Assembly (NCBI RefSeq): GCF_017581925.1
Contig: NZ_JAGEVG010000004.1
Location: 124,001 to 188,000 of the forward strand
Direction: 5' to 3'
DNA from: Gelidibacter pelagius
Lineage (GTDB): Bacteria; Bacteroidota; Bacteroidia; Flavobacteriales; Flavobacteriaceae
DNA length: 64,000 nt
A program made the position numbers and the translations under genes. Below the pieces are notes generated by a model that did no database searches, was not told the origin of the DNA, and saw only the letters and a program-made list of their open reading frames with translations. How positions within the stretch are numbered: the first letter of the stretch is position 1; every line of letters begins with the position of its first letter. Positions 32,302 through 42,564 of the stretch are shown piece by piece.

Positions 32302-34206
32302 TCAAGATTTTAAAATGTCAATCATAATATCCATTTCCGTAACCAATCTTTCGATAGAACCGCTGTAGCCCACCGATTTGAATTTCATTCGCCCATCAGG
32401 TCCAATGATCACTTTGGTAGGAATTCCGGTAATGTCATATTTTGAAGCCACTTCAAAGTCATTGCTGCCTTCAATTATTGGGTCATAAACCACATGAAAC
32501 GTGTACTTGTTGCTTTTGATAAAATCTTCAACCATTTTTTCCCGGGTTGGACCTCTTTCAAAAGTGTCTATAAATAAGAGCGCCACAGAATCATCGTCCT
32601 TATATTTTGTCACGACCTCCTGCATACCGGGAAATGATGCGATACATGGTCCACACCAAGTTGCCCAGAAGTCTAAGATCACTGTTTTTCCTTTCAAGGC
32701 TTCCAATGAGACCTCTTTTCCATCCATGTCCTTTAAGCTGAAACTTGGTGCTTCTTCATCAAGCATTGTTTTTTTGATTTCTGCAACCTGTGTCTTGTAA
32801 GCTTCTTCATCAAAAGCGGCTATTTTCGCATCCACATCTGTAGCAGACGGATCCTTTTTCAGATAAGCCGTTTTATAGGCCTCTTTTATGTCTTTAGTGG
32901 CATGGCCCAACTTCATAAAGTGTTCGGCTTTTTCTTTTACCTTTTCATATTGATTGTCTGCCATCAAGTAGTCAATATAGCGTTGGTTAACATCAGCGTC
33001 GCTAGCCTTTGCATCTATGGCTTTTTCTTGGTAAGCAATGGCTTCTTTCGTTTTGCCTTGTTTGAATAATATCAATGCATAGGTATCCGCATACATGCGA
33101 TATTGGGATTCCAAATATCTTTGATATTGTTTTTTACTGAAGTAATCAGGTTTGTCTTCTTGATTTTTTTGTAGGGAAGTGATCAAATCGAGTGATGTTT
33201 TTGACATTTTTTCTGCCTGATCCAGACTTTCTCCACTTTCGGCCAATGGCCAAGCCAAATTGTTCATGGTTGATGCTCTGCGACTGTTATCATCGATCTG
33301 GGAAATATATTTTTCAAAATTGACCATGTCTTTTTGTTGATAATAGGTCCCGGCTAAGGCACCCGCCATATAATTCCCAATCGATCCCAATTTGGGATTG
33401 GCATCGGCAAAAGTCTTAAAAATCTCAGCTTTTTTATTTAAATCACGTTCTTGTTGGAATTGATCTACCAGTTCATAATTGGCGGTGTTGCCTTTTGGAA
33501 ATTTCTCCAGTGCTACTTTTTTTATCGAATCAAATTTGGATCTATCGCCAGTCAAAGAATAAGTTTCCATTAATGCTGAGTATTCTTTTTCAGGTATATC
33601 GGACCGTGATTTAAAGGTTTCGGCGTAGGCATCAATAAGTTTCTTACCTTCTACTTTATCATTTCTATAAGCCATTTGCAAGTATGAACTGTTCCAGTCC
33701 GACTGAAGTTCAGGATGGGCGCTCACTTCAGCATGGATAGTCTCAAAGGCGGCTTTTGTATCCATTTTAATACCATAATCACTTCCTTGTCTTAGAGCAT
33801 AAAAAGCAATAGCAGAATTACCTCCTTTCATTTTCTCGCTATTCTCATTGTAAAGCGGCAGGAAATACCCTTTTTTATCATTATGGTCAAACTGGTCGTC
33901 TACCTTAATAAGAAATGCCATCGCTACTGCAGAATCCGGGACTTTTATGGACGCATGCTGTTCGCCATCTATTTCTGAGAAGTCGATGTCAACGGGATAA
34001 TTTTTGTCGCCTACCAGGTATAAGTAAAAGGCCTCGACTTCTCTATCGCTATCATAAATAATGTCTAAATCGTCTCCCGGCATAGGCTGTCCATTGGAGA
34101 GGGTCAATTGACCCATAGTCAGTGGTTGGGCTATTTTTTCTGATTCCTTCTTACAGGAGAATAGTGCCAAAAGCATTAGCAATGAATACAGTGTGATTTT
34201 TTTCAT
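32302..34206 (-). CDS. TlpA-family thioredoxin lipoprotein with helical repeat region
   Basis: The 634-residue lipoprotein has a lipobox (MLLALFSC, residues 12-19). The central region (about 60-470) is helical, with TPR-like stretches such as TYALILFKQGKTKEAIAYQE. The C-terminal thioredoxin domain (about 490-634) contains the redox motif WATWCGPC, near 520. TlpA-type proteins reduce disulfides in the periplasm, often for cytochrome or copper-site assembly; in Bacteroidota many have long N-terminal extensions. Its promoter region is AT-rich. It is convergent with the dehydrogenase gene and shares its terminator. Confidence 0.87.
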   Translation of the reverse strand: MKKITLYSLLMLLALFSCKKESEKIAQPLTMGQLTLSNGQPMPGDDLDIIYDSDREVEAFYLYLVGDKNYPVDIDFSEIDGEQHASIKVPDSAVAMAFLIKVDDQFDHNDKKGYFLPLYNENSEKMKGGNSAIAFYALRQGSDYGIKMDTKAAFETIHAEVSAHPELQSDWNSSYLQMAYRNDKVEGKKLIDAYAETFKSRSDIPEKEYSALMETYSLTGDRSKFDSIKKVALEKFPKGNTANYELVDQFQQERDLNKKAEIFKTFADANPKLGSIGNYMAGALAGTYYQQKDMVNFEKYISQIDDNSRRASTMNNLAWPLAESGESLDQAEKMSKTSLDLITSLQKNQEDKPDYFSKKQYQRYLESQYRMYADTYALILFKQGKTKEAIAYQEKAIDAKASDADVNQRYIDYLMADNQYEKVKEKAEHFMKLGHATKDIKEAYKTAYLKKDPSATDVDAKIAAFDEEAYKTQVAEIKKTMLDEEAPSFSLKDMDGKEVSLEALKGKTVILDFWATWCGPCIASFPGMQEVVTKYKDDDSVALLFIDTFERGPTREKMVEDFIKSNKYTFHVVYDPIIEGSNDFEVASKYDITGIPTKVIIGPDGRMKFKSVGYSGSIERLVTEMDIMIDILKS

Positions 34207-34563
34207 GTGATGTTTTTGAGTTTATAGGACAATAAAAATAGAGAATAATCAGTGAAAGATAAAATTTTATAGAATGATGTTCAATTGGATCTTGCGTTTT
34301 TAAAAAGATATAACAACCTTGATTTCCTCCTAAAGTTGAGTTTAGTTTTAATTATGGAAGGTGTCGATCTTTGGTCTTAATACGTTGTGCCCTTGTAAGA
34401 TCCAATAGCCTACGCTTAGGAAAATGCTGAAAGTCAAAGAGAATATCCATGCCGTCAGATGTGGACTGGAATACCATATGATATTAGGAATGGCTTTGAA
34501 AAACGAATATACTTAAATGCTAAAAGCCATAAAGACCTGAACCCAGTTATTATTTTGAACTGA
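34207..34563. other. Gap of ~357 bp with a likely gene fragment
   Basis: Apart from the minus-strand fragment at 34348-34512 described separately, this region is AT-rich with no ORF or hairpin that stands out. It probably holds the promoter of the 34206 lipoprotein gene. Confidence 0.4.
34348..34512 (-). pseudogene. Possible fragment of a membrane-protein gene
   Basis: On the minus strand, a frame without start codon encodes a hydrophobic stretch (VYSFFKAIPNIIWYSSPHLT and then AWIFSLTFSIFLSVGYWIL) ending at TAA 34348. It is preceded by an in-frame stop at about 34515. It reads like the C-terminal transmembrane part of a lost gene. The family is not recognisable. Confidence 0.35.
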
Positions 34564-34962
34564 TTATTGAGTAGAACTTTTATATGTTCCATGTGAATTG
34601 AATTTGTGTTCGATGAAAAGAATGGTTGAAATTCCGAGAGTATATGCGAGTAAATCACCAAATTGAAAAGTGTTGCCAAAAATGAGCGTTGCTGCGGTAC
34701 TGTTGCTCAGATTAAGATGTTCCAGAAAATTAGAAAGCTGTAAGAACTCGATGGCATAAGCAATGAGCAGTACGAAGATACCTGCAGTGAGAGGTTTGGT
34801 GTTCCAAAAACTTTTAATAAAGCAATATATAAGAATGACCACTAAAAAATCGCCGAACGTATGTCGAATAAAACCGGTTTTCAAAAATAGGGCGATTGCG
34901 ATTTCCGTTGCCAATAGCAGCAAAAACCATAGAAAGTAAATGCTGTTAAATGTGATATTCAT
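34564..34962 (-). CDS. DUF2809-like small membrane protein
   Basis: The 132-residue protein has four hydrophobic segments. The combination IALFLKTGFIRHTFGDFLVV near residue 25 and the later FLQLSNFLEHLNLS fits DUF2809, a family of small membrane proteins with unknown function. It follows the SanA-like gene with a two-base gap, so the pair is an operon. Confidence 0.72.
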   Translation of the reverse strand: MNITFNSIYFLWFLLLLATEIAIALFLKTGFIRHTFGDFLVVILIYCFIKSFWNTKPLTAGIFVLLIAYAIEFLQLSNFLEHLNLSNSTAATLIFGNTFQFGDLLAYTLGISTILFIEHKFNSHGTYKSSTQ

Positions 34963-34964
34963 AG

Positions 34965-35594
34965 TTATTCTATCTGTATTTTTTCACCTAAAAACTTCGG
35001 TTGGACATTAAATAACACATCAATAGAAGCTTTTACTCTTGCCAAATATTCTCTTCCTCTTGTTCTTAGTCCGTAAAGATTACCGACATCTTTGGCATTA
35101 AAGGCAATGGCGTCAATCTTAAAGTTTTTCGCTAAATAGATGGCTCGTTCATTATGGAATTTCTGGGAGATTATGGTAAAAGCGTCTTGTCCGAAAACTT
35201 CCTTAGCTCTCACCACAGAATCCAAAGTTCTAAATCCCGCAAAATCTAAAACAATTCTGTCTTCTGGAATCCCTCTTTTGATGAGGTCGTCTTTAAATGT
35301 TGTGGGTTCGTCATAGTATTCACTTCCATTATCACCGCTCACAAGAATATAGTCAATTTTACCAGCTTTAAATAGGGCTACGGCAGCATCAATACGATAG
35401 GCGTAATAGAGGTTGATGCCTCCTTTGGCCATATATTTACTAGTGCCAAGAAGTAAACCCACTTTGTTTTTTGGAAGATCATTGATTTTTGAATATACAT
35501 CCTCTTTTGCCTTATAAATCACCCAATAGTTGGTTGATACCAATGCAACGACTCCAAGGACTACGATAAGCAATATGAATTTTAGAAATTTCAT
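34965..35594 (-). CDS. SanA/ElyC/YdcF-family (DUF218) inner-membrane protein
   Basis: About 209 residues from the ATG at 35594 (MKFLKFILLIVVLGVVAL); the frame is open for another 17 codons upstream, but the later start gives a clean N-terminal membrane anchor. The DUF218 domain shows GLLLGTSKYMAKGG, AVALFKAGKIDYILVSGDNG and the later VLDFAGFRTLDSVVRA. In E. coli the relatives SanA and ElyC affect envelope integrity and vancomycin tolerance. Here it heads a two-gene operon with the DUF2809-like gene. Confidence 0.83.
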   Translation of the reverse strand: MKFLKFILLIVVLGVVALVSTNYWVIYKAKEDVYSKINDLPKNKVGLLLGTSKYMAKGGINLYYAYRIDAAVALFKAGKIDYILVSGDNGSEYYDEPTTFKDDLIKRGIPEDRIVLDFAGFRTLDSVVRAKEVFGQDAFTIISQKFHNERAIYLAKNFKIDAIAFNAKDVGNLYGLRTRGREYLARVKASIDVLFNVQPKFLGEKIQIE

Positions 35595-35764
35595 AGGCTG
35601 GAATGAACAAGAAGTGTTTTGAAATATTTCATAGTATAAGTTCAAATATCAGGCATAACGATGCCCCTTAATTGTTTTGATGAAAAGATAGCTTCTAGAA
35701 AATGATCAACGGCCACTTTTAACAAAAATTATTGAAAAATATGAAATAGTTTATAAATTGGAGA

Positions 35765-36148
35765 TTATTGACATGTTTTCATCACATGGGTTCTTTTGAG
35801 AACCAGACCCATGAAGGTGGTCATGAAGGCAGACGTAAAGAATGCGATCATATAAAATTCGAAATTACTTAAAAAAATGCCGTAAACGCATAGACTGAAT
35901 GCAACTATAGCGTAAAACGGGAAAAAGGTATTAAAGACCGCTTTTTTGTCGAAAGCTTTTGTTTCAAACAAGCTAAAAAATGGATATATGGTTAAAGCGA
36001 TGGTAACGACACAACCTACAAATACAGGGATCATTGAAAGGAGAACAAAGAGCAGCATCTTTACCTCAAAACTTTTAGGACTGGTGATCATCCAAAAAAT
36101 GAGTGTGGCCAGAACAGTCGATTTACAAAAATTTAGAAATACATTCAT
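35765..36148 (-). CDS. Hypothetical membrane protein, 127 aa
   Basis: There are four predicted transmembrane segments (about 8-20, 28-55, 70-90 and 95-115) and few charged residues outside a short loop (FETKAFDKKA). No family is recognised. It stands alone between the SanA-like gene and a GNAT gene. Confidence 0.55.
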   Translation of the reverse strand: MNVFLNFCKSTVLATLIFWMITSPKSFEVKMLLFVLLSMIPVFVGCVVTIALTIYPFFSLFETKAFDKKAVFNTFFPFYAIVAFSLCVYGIFLSNFEFYMIAFFTSAFMTTFMGLVLKRTHVMKTCQ

Positions 36149-36270
36149 CGGTCAAATTTTTTGCTAATCAAAAGCAGCTATGAGATTAAAAATCACCTTG
36201 CGACCTTATCGAAAAACCATTGCTATTTGCGTTGAAATAGGCTAATGCGAATTAATTATTTTTATCTTAG

Positions 36271-36347
36271 AAACGAGAAACGAGAAACGAGAAACGAGAA
36301 ACGAGAAACGAGAAACGAGAAACGAGAAACAAGAAACAAGAAACAAG
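36271..36347. repeat. Tandem 7-bp array: (AAACGAG)8 then (AAACAAG)3
   Basis: Eleven exact heptamers run for 77 bp, the last three with G to A at the fifth base. The array ends 6 bp beyond the stop codon of the GNAT gene on the minus strand. Exact tandem copies of this length can change number by slippage. Confidence 0.92.
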
Positions 36348-36353
36348 CGTTTT

Positions 36354-36818
36354 TTACAATTCCTTATACACCTTAAAGATTTCAAATGCCAGACCTTTAT
36401 AGTTCTTCTTCTGTTTCTTTTCAACGATGTAATATTGGTCTTCAAAAAAAGGTAGAGCCGTGATACTTACATCAGCTTTGATAACCTCGTAGCCCTTAGC
36501 CAGCGCTTGAGATTCTATAATACGCATCAATTTAATGCCAAAACCTCTTCGTAAATAATCTTTATGCACAAAGAGACCATCAAAATCGTTGCCTTTGCTG
36601 AGGTATGCAAAACCCACGATAGTATCTTTTAATTCGGCGACAATAAAATAGGAATTCGCAATACGGTCTTCCCATTTATCAACGTCCAAAGCCCCTGATG
36701 CCCAGATACGAATTTGCTTTTCAGAATAATCCTTTACATTGACATGCGTGATCGTATCCCTAAAAATTGTAGTGATAAAAGGAATGTCTTCTAAAGTTGC
36801 TTCTCTAATTTCAATCAT
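36354..36818 (-). CDS. GNAT-family N-acetyltransferase
   Basis: About 154 residues from the ATG at 36818 (MIEIREATLEDIPFI). The frame opens 7 codons earlier but then would overlap the upstream gene. The GNAT acetyl-CoA motif A appears as VHKDYLRRGFGIKLMRIIE (R-R-G-F-G near residue 90). The substrate is unknown. It follows the outer-membrane-protein gene with a one-base gap, so they are probably co-transcribed. A tandem heptamer array lies immediately after its stop. Confidence 0.83.
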   Translation of the reverse strand: MIEIREATLEDIPFITTIFRDTITHVNVKDYSEKQIRIWASGALDVDKWEDRIANSYFIVAELKDTIVGFAYLSKGNDFDGLFVHKDYLRRGFGIKLMRIIESQALAKGYEVIKADVSITALPFFEDQYYIVEKKQKKNYKGLAFEIFKVYKEL

Positions 36819-36819
36819 A

Positions 36820-37683
36820 CTAAATTCTAAATATACCACCTAAGTTAAAAACACTCTGGGCAAAGAAAAAATGTTGTGAAGCGCCTTCGCTTGGGTTGCG
36901 GGTTGTTCTAATATTGCCCATATTGATATAACCACCTTTCAGATCACCTTGTATAAAAAAGTGTTTGAAGAAGGTAAAGTTCAAGCCTGCCCCAACTGAA
37001 AGGCCATAGCCTGAAATATGAAACTCGTCATAGCGATCTCTATCAAAAAGCGTCGTGTTGGTTTTTGGATAAAGAATCCCTGCGCCAATTCCTTCTGTGA
37101 TGTTTATCTGAAATTTATCGGTATTCTGAATGTTGAATAGTGAAGAAATATCATCACGTCGTGCCAATTCAAGATACACAAAATTTAATCCATCAGTATG
37201 TTCAAATTGCAAAAATTCTTCTGAAACCAAAAAGTTCTGTTGGTCATAAACACCATTAAAAACAGATCCTACATCATCTGATGGTAAATTAATATAGCCG
37301 TCAACCACTCTGTTCTTGTTTCTCGTCATGACATACTTCATGTGGTCCATACCAAGTGCTAATGAATATTTTTCTGAAAAGAAATAACCAAGTTTAAAGT
37401 TGGTCTGAGGGATGGTAATACGTGCAGGGTTTACATAATCAATATGCCAACCTTTAGGTTTATCCTTTGCAGTCGCGTCTTTAATGGTAAACTCGTAATC
37501 CTCTCCTTTAAATGTGATATCAGATTTTGAAAATGCTGCCCTGTTGCCACCCCAACTCACAAAAAACTTACCTTTGTTGGTCGCTGTGTATCTTATTGGT
37601 TCTGTGATATCTTGTGAATAACTGTTGAGTGTGAGCAAAAAAAGTAGTGCACCAATAATTGGTGCGTGAATTTTTTTAAACAT
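36820..37683 (-). CDS. Secreted outer-membrane beta-barrel-like protein
   Basis: This 287-residue protein has a signal peptide (residues 1-24, ending SYSQ). The mature part is rich in alternating beta strands with aromatic residues (YSLALGMDHMKYVM, FFIQGDLKGGYINMG) and ends in a strand terminating GGIFRI, as in outer-membrane barrels. No specific family is named. It stands between kdsA and a GNAT gene, all on the same strand. Confidence 0.68.
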   Translation of the reverse strand: MFKKIHAPIIGALLFLLTLNSYSQDITEPIRYTATNKGKFFVSWGGNRAAFSKSDITFKGEDYEFTIKDATAKDKPKGWHIDYVNPARITIPQTNFKLGYFFSEKYSLALGMDHMKYVMTRNKNRVVDGYINLPSDDVGSVFNGVYDQQNFLVSEEFLQFEHTDGLNFVYLELARRDDISSLFNIQNTDKFQINITEGIGAGILYPKTNTTLFDRDRYDEFHISGYGLSVGAGLNFTFFKHFFIQGDLKGGYINMGNIRTTRNPSEGASQHFFFAQSVFNLGGIFRI

Positions 37684-37694
37684 TTAAAAATGGA

Positions 37695-38513
37695 TTATAA
37701 AGTATTGATTGTTTTTCTAATCGCCACCAAATTAGTGAGTAGTTTTTCCAAATTGTCCAAGTGAAGCATGTTGGCACCATCACTTTTGGCATTGGCAGGA
37801 TCAAAATGTGTTTCAATAAACAAACCATCAACATGATTAACAACACCAGCTCTGGCTATAGTTTCAATCATATCTGGCCTACCGCCGGTAATACCTATGC
37901 TCTGGTTGGGTTGTTGTAAAGAGTGGGTGACGTCCAATACAGTTGGCGCATACTCACGCATAGTAGGAATACCCCTAAAATCAACAATCATATCCTGATA
38001 GCCGAACATCGTGCCTCTGTCGGTAATCCATACTTTCTGGTTGCCTGCGTCCTTCACTTTTTGAACCGCATGCTTCATGGCTTCCGGGCTCATAAACTGT
38101 CCCTTTTTGAGGTTGACCACTTTTCCGGTTTCTGCCGCTGCAACAACCAAATCGGTTTGTCTCACCAAAAAGGCCGGAATCTGCAAAACATCTACATATT
38201 GGGCTGCCATGGCTGCATCAGAAACTTCGTGAATATCGGTGACTGTTGGAATGTCAAAGGTTTCAGAAACCTTACGTAGTATTTTAAGAGCTTTCTCATC
38301 GCCGATTCCTGTAAAACTATCAATTCTACTGCGGTTCGCTTTTTTGAAACTCCCTTTGAAAACATAAGGAATATGCAACTTGTCAGTGATTGATACGACT
38401 TTTTCAGCAATGCGAAGCGCCATCTCTTCGCCTTCAATGGCACATGGTCCACATAATAAAAAGAAATTATTGGCAGTTGTATATTTTAATTTTGGAACGT
38501 CGTTAAGAGTCAT
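37695..38513 (-). CDS. kdsA: 3-deoxy-8-phosphooctulonate synthase (KDO-8-P synthase)
   Basis: The 272-residue enzyme condenses arabinose-5-phosphate with phosphoenolpyruvate to make KDO-8-phosphate for lipid A-core. The motifs are LLCGPCAIEGEEMAL at the start, FKGSFKKANRSRIDSFTG, and TDIHEVSDAAMAA, all as in KdsA. Its substrate is produced by KdsD, whose gene is cut by the right edge of the window (63783). Length is normal. Confidence 0.95.
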   Translation of the reverse strand: MTLNDVPKLKYTTANNFFLLCGPCAIEGEEMALRIAEKVVSITDKLHIPYVFKGSFKKANRSRIDSFTGIGDEKALKILRKVSETFDIPTVTDIHEVSDAAMAAQYVDVLQIPAFLVRQTDLVVAAAETGKVVNLKKGQFMSPEAMKHAVQKVKDAGNQKVWITDRGTMFGYQDMIVDFRGIPTMREYAPTVLDVTHSLQQPNQSIGITGGRPDMIETIARAGVVNHVDGLFIETHFDPANAKSDGANMLHLDNLEKLLTNLVAIRKTINTL

Positions 38514-38798
38514 TTGCTTATTAATTTAAGAATGCAAAGTTACGGAAAATTATGCACGAAGTTATGCTTGTTGAATATGGAATTTCAATGATGGTATTGA
38601 CGCTATTTCTCTAAAGGAACTCGAAGATTCAATTCGTCAGCGATGAGAGGTTTCTTTAAAACAAATATTTAAAACTTTTAAGGATACTAAGCTTGTTCTA
38701 TAAGACGACATCCAAAAATCGAAATACGATTGAATCCAATCTAACCTTCTTCTCAGCCCGATAAAACCAAGCAGCGAAGCAATCTAATATCTATTTGC

Positions 38799-39158
38799 CT
38801 AAAACACCTTCTTGATGCTATTGCGAATCATCCAGAGTGCCATTACAAAATTGCCAATAACGAAAAACCCTCCCATAATTAGAAAGCGTTTGGTTTCATA
38901 AGAAATGCTCACGATGTTTAGGTGATCAAATAAATAAGCCAGTATCATATAAGATGAGAGGCAAACGAATGTGATTCCCAAAGAAAAATTGAGTTTTTCA
39001 TTTGGCTTAATCAATTGCCATAAAAAAGGAATTCCAAACAACAATATAGGATAGGCTGTAAGACCTTCGCTTCTGTTAACGTCAGTAAACCAATAGATGA
39101 TTACTGCAATGAAATAGAAGTAGGGAATATATTTTGAGTATGTTCTAAGTGCTTTCAT
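38799..39158 (-). CDS. Hypothetical membrane protein, 119 aa
   Basis: The protein has four hydrophobic segments (about 12-27, 35-50, 60-78 and 90-110), with the short motif YWFTDVNRSEGL between the first two. I do not recognise a family. It precedes the typA promoter region divergently. Confidence 0.55.
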   Translation of the reverse strand: MKALRTYSKYIPYFYFIAVIIYWFTDVNRSEGLTAYPILLFGIPFLWQLIKPNEKLNFSLGITFVCLSSYMILAYLFDHLNIVSISYETKRFLIMGGFFVIGNFVMALWMIRNSIKKVF

Positions 39159-39557
39159 CTGTAAATTTTGAATTTTTTAATCACTGCACCTCTCAAAAAA
39201 AACAATAGTTATTTTGTTTTCAATATACAGATGTTATAATTACTAAACTGTCAGATGTAAATTGCCAATGAATTCATTAAGTTGGTGGGAATGGCCTTTT
39301 ACTATTAATCAATTCTTAAACGAAAGATACAAATTGAAAGTATAATTATTTTCAACAATAACATTTTATTAACTGTCTGAAATTCGGGAAGCTCTTGGAT
39401 TATCCCACTAATTTCGTGGGCTTCAATAGCTTGTATAAGTGATTAATTATTGTTATTATAAACGCTTAAAGAATAAATCATAAAATATAGAAGCTGTGAG
39501 AAAGCTTGTAAAAAATAAATAGCGTACATTTGCACGCTGAAAAAAAGCACCATATAT
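39159..39557. other. Intergenic region with the typA promoter
   Basis: This AT-rich region of ~399 bp is between divergent genes. TACATTTG (39525-39532), with TTG 16 bp upstream (39506-39508), is a good match to the flavobacterial promoter and lies 25 bp before the typA start. Nothing else stands out. Confidence 0.55.
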
Positions 39558-41357
39558 ATGGCGAAGATAAAAAATATTGCAATTATTGCACACGTTGACC
39601 ACGGCAAAACTACCTTGGTTGATAAAATTATGTACTACTGTCACACGTTTCGTGAAAACGAAAATACGGGTGACTTATTCCTTGACAATAACGACTTGGA
39701 GCGTGAAAGAGGTATTACAATTACCTCTAAAAACATTGCTGTAACTTACAAGGATACTAAAATTAATGTTATTGACACACCAGGTCACGCGGATTTTGGC
39801 GGTGAAGTGGAGCGTGTATTAAACATGGCTGATGGCGTTTTGCTTTTGGTCGATGCCTTTGAGGGGCCTATGCCACAAACTCGATTTGTGCTTCAAAAAG
39901 CACTTGATTTAGGTTTGAAACCTTGCGTTGTGGTCAACAAGGTTGATAAGGAGAACTGTACCCCAGATGAGGTGCATGAGGCTGTTTTTGATCTGATGTT
40001 TGAATTGGGCGCTGAAGAATGGCAATTGGACTTTCCGGTGGTTTATGGATCTGCCAAAAATAATTGGATGAGTACCGATTGGAAAAAACCAACCGATTCC
40101 TTGGAACCTTTATTGGACATGGTAATAGAACATGTTCCGTCAATGGAAGTTGAAGAGGGAACTACTCAAATGTTGATCACTTCTTTAGACTATTCATCAT
40201 TTACCGGTAGAATTGCTATCGGACGTTTACAACGTGGTGTTTTAAAAACAGGAATGAACATTTCTTTGGTTAAACGCGATGGTAAAATCGTGAAATCCAA
40301 AATTAAGGAACTTCATGTGTTCGAAGGTGTAGGCCGTAGAAAAGTTGAAGAGGTCCAGGCTGGAGATATTTGTGCTTTGGTAGGACTTGACGGATTTGAT
40401 ATTGGCGACACCATTGCCGACTATGAGAATCCAGAAGGATTGGAATCTATTGCTATTGATGAACCAACGATGAGTATGTTGTTCACCATTAACGATTCGC
40501 CGTTTTTTGGTAAGGATGGAAAGTATGTAACCTCCAGACATATCAAAGACCGTTTGACAAAAGAACTCGAGAAAAACTTGGCATTACGTGTTAGTGAAAC
40601 GGACAGTGCTGATAAATTTATGGTATTTGGTCGTGGCGTTCTGCATTTGTCTGTATTAATTGAAACCATGCGTCGCGAAGGCTATGAGCTTCAAATTGGT
40701 CAGCCTCAAGTAATCATTAAGGAAATTGATGGCGTTAAATGTGAGCCAGTTGAAGAAATGACTATTGATTTACCAGAATCAGTTTCTGGTAAAGCCATAG
40801 AAATGGTGACCATGCGTAAGGGTGAAATGTTAAGTATGGAAGCTAAGGGCGATCGTATGGTATGTAAGTTCCTAATTCCTTCTCGTGGTATTATAGGGTT
40901 GCGTAACCAATTGTTGACTGCTACGGCTGGTGAAGCGATTATGACCCACCGTTTTACTGAATACCAACCGCTAAAAGGTGGGATTCCAGAACGTCAAAAT
41001 GGCTCTTTGGTTTCCATGGAGAAAGGTCAAGCCATTCCGTATTCTATTGACAAATTACAGGATAGAGGAAAGTTTTTCATCGATCCGGGAGAAGATATTT
41101 ACGAAGGTCAAGTGATTGGTGAAAATTCACGTGGCGATGACATGTCGGTTAACGTCACTAAAACCAAGAAAATGAGTAACGTTCGTTCGTCAGGTGCAGA
41201 TGACAAAGCGCGCATTGTTCCAGCGATTAAATTTTCGTTGGAAGAAGCTTTGGAATACATCCAAAAAGATGAATACGTCGAGGTCACTCCGAACCATATT
41301 CGTTTGCGTAAAATTTTATTGACGGAAGTTGAGCGTAAAAGAAATAAGTCGATCTAA
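39558..41357 (+). CDS. typA: GTP-binding ribosome-associated protein TypA/BipA
   Basis: The 599-residue translational GTPase has the G motifs HVDHGKTT (G1, residues 12-19), RGITI (G2), [14 protein letters not shown] (G3) and NKVD (G4, near 128), followed by domain II, EF-G-like domains III and V, and the BipA-specific C-terminal domain. It binds ribosomes and helps in 50S assembly, mostly at low temperature or stress. The length is typical. A terminator follows at 41380. Confidence 0.96.
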   Translation: MAKIKNIAIIAHVDHGKTTLVDKIMYYCHTFRENENTGDLFLDNNDLERERGITITSKNIAVTYKDTKINVIDTPGHADFGGEVERVLNMADGVLLLVDAFEGPMPQTRFVLQKALDLGLKPCVVVNKVDKENCTPDEVHEAVFDLMFELGAEEWQLDFPVVYGSAKNNWMSTDWKKPTDSLEPLLDMVIEHVPSMEVEEGTTQMLITSLDYSSFTGRIAIGRLQRGVLKTGMNISLVKRDGKIVKSKIKELHVFEGVGRRKVEEVQAGDICALVGLDGFDIGDTIADYENPEGLESIAIDEPTMSMLFTINDSPFFGKDGKYVTSRHIKDRLTKELEKNLALRVSETDSADKFMVFGRGVLHLSVLIETMRREGYELQIGQPQVIIKEIDGVKCEPVEEMTIDLPESVSGKAIEMVTMRKGEMLSMEAKGDRMVCKFLIPSRGIIGLRNQLLTATAGEAIMTHRFTEYQPLKGGIPERQNGSLVSMEKGQAIPYSIDKLQDRGKFFIDPGEDIYEGQVIGENSRGDDMSVNVTKTKKMSNVRSSGADDKARIVPAIKFSLEEALEYIQKDEYVEVTPNHIRLRKILLTEVERKRNKSI

Positions 41358-41379
41358 TAAAATTAATTTGAAACGTAAT

Positions 41380-41412
41380 AAAAAAGGAATTCCATATGGA
41401 GTTCCTTTTTTT
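41380..41412 (+). terminator. Rho-independent terminator of typA
   Basis: The arms AAAAAGGAATTCC and GGAGTTCCTTTTT form a stem with a short loop, followed by T bases. It lies 22 bp after the typA stop. Confidence 0.8.
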
Positions 41413-41422
41413 ATTCCCAACA

Positions 41423-41453
41423 GTGGATTTTAATACCTCGAGATTCTTGGTTT
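41423..41453. repeat. Degenerate copy of a 31-bp dispersed repeat
   Basis: About 24-25 of 31 bases match the copies at 48659 and 59723. It lies between the typA terminator and the polysaccharide cluster. Confidence 0.6.
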
Positions 41454-41487
41454 CTGCCGATGAATTCCGCATAGTAACCTCTGTAGA

Positions 41488-42564
41488 GTGGTGAGAATAA
41501 TTAGAGCCAAACGAGATGCCTTCTATAAAAATATTGTATTTTGGATGCCAATTTCAATCATAGAACTTTATAATCCACTTCGTCTGTTGAAAGCGTATTC
41601 AATTGAACAATATCAACCAAAATTCAAGTCGGTTTGGAATGCTTTTGTGTCCAATTCCAAAAATGCGACATTCTTGTTCCATCGTGATTTTATGGAGTAT
41701 CACCAGGATCGTTTTGAAGACTTTTCCTTGATGGTTTATAAGAAGGAGAAATTGGTCGCTTTATTACCTGCCAATAGAGTAGGAGATGAAGTTTATTCAC
41801 ATCAGGGCTTGACTTATGGCGGATTGGTATTGCCAAAAAACATTAGGTTTGAAAATGTTCTGCAGAGCTTTGAAATGCTTTTAAAATTTCTGCATGAACA
41901 AAATATCACATCACTTCATATAAAGGAAATCCCTTCCATTTATCATCACCTTCCTTCAGAGGAAATTCCATATTTGAATTTTATTCTCAATGCCGAATTA
42001 ATACGAAGGGATACACTTTCAGTTATTGATAACCACAACCAGCTAAACTTTTCGAACAGCAGACTTGAGGGTATCAAACGTGCTCAGAAAAATGAGCTAA
42101 GGATTGAAAATAATGATGATTTTGAAACGTTCTGGAATGCGATTCTAATTCCTAATTTGACTAAAAAACACAACGCAAATCCAGTACATTCTTTGGAAGA
42201 TATTTTATATCTAAAGCAGAGGTTTCCTAAAAATATTAAGCAATTCAACGTGTATCATGAAGGTCAGATTGTTGCTGGTGCCACAATATTTGAAACTAAA
42301 AATGTGGCACATTGCCAATATATTTCTGGCAATGAAGATAAAAATACCTTAGGGAGTTTGGATGGCTTGCACGATTATTTGATCAATACCGTTTATGTCA
42401 AGAAGCGTTATTTTGATTTTGGCACGTCTAATGAAAATAACGGAAAAAACATTAATGAGGGACTGCAATTCTGGAAAGAAGGATTTGGTGCCAGAACCAT
42501 AACGCAGGATTTTTATAGAATTGACCCCAAAAACTATAAAGCATTGAAAACGGTTCTCAAATGA
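41488..42564 (+). CDS. FemAB-like GNAT acyltransferase
   Basis: 358 residues if the GTG at 41488 is used; the ATG at 41545 (MPISIIELY) gives a shorter and perhaps more likely protein of 339. The fold is a double GNAT: the conserved [10 protein letters not shown] near 105 and the later [20 protein letters not shown] with [17 protein letters not shown] are typical of FemAB-like transferases in polysaccharide clusters. Such proteins may acylate an amino sugar. The end overlaps the aminotransferase start by 4 bp, so both are coupled in one operon. Confidence 0.75.
   Translation: MVRIIRAKRDAFYKNIVFWMPISIIELYNPLRLLKAYSIEQYQPKFKSVWNAFVSNSKNATFLFHRDFMEYHQDRFEDFSLMVYKKEKLVALLPANRVGDEVYSHQGLTYGGLVLPKNIRFENVLQSFEMLLKFLHEQNITSLHIKEIPSIYHHLPSEEIPYLNFILNAELIRRDTLSVIDNHNQLNFSNSRLEGIKRAQKNELRIENNDDFETFWNAILIPNLTKKHNANPVHSLEDILYLKQRFPKNIKQFNVYHEGQIVAGATIFETKNVAHCQYISGNEDKNTLGSLDGLHDYLINTVYVKKRYFDFGTSNENNGKNINEGLQFWKEGFGARTITQDFYRIDPKNYKALKTVLK

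Noticed and set aside
36242-36445. A 67-codon frame with repeated FLVSRFS units
   Set aside because: The repeats are just the translated AAACGAG heptamer array, and the frame runs through the GNAT gene on another frame.
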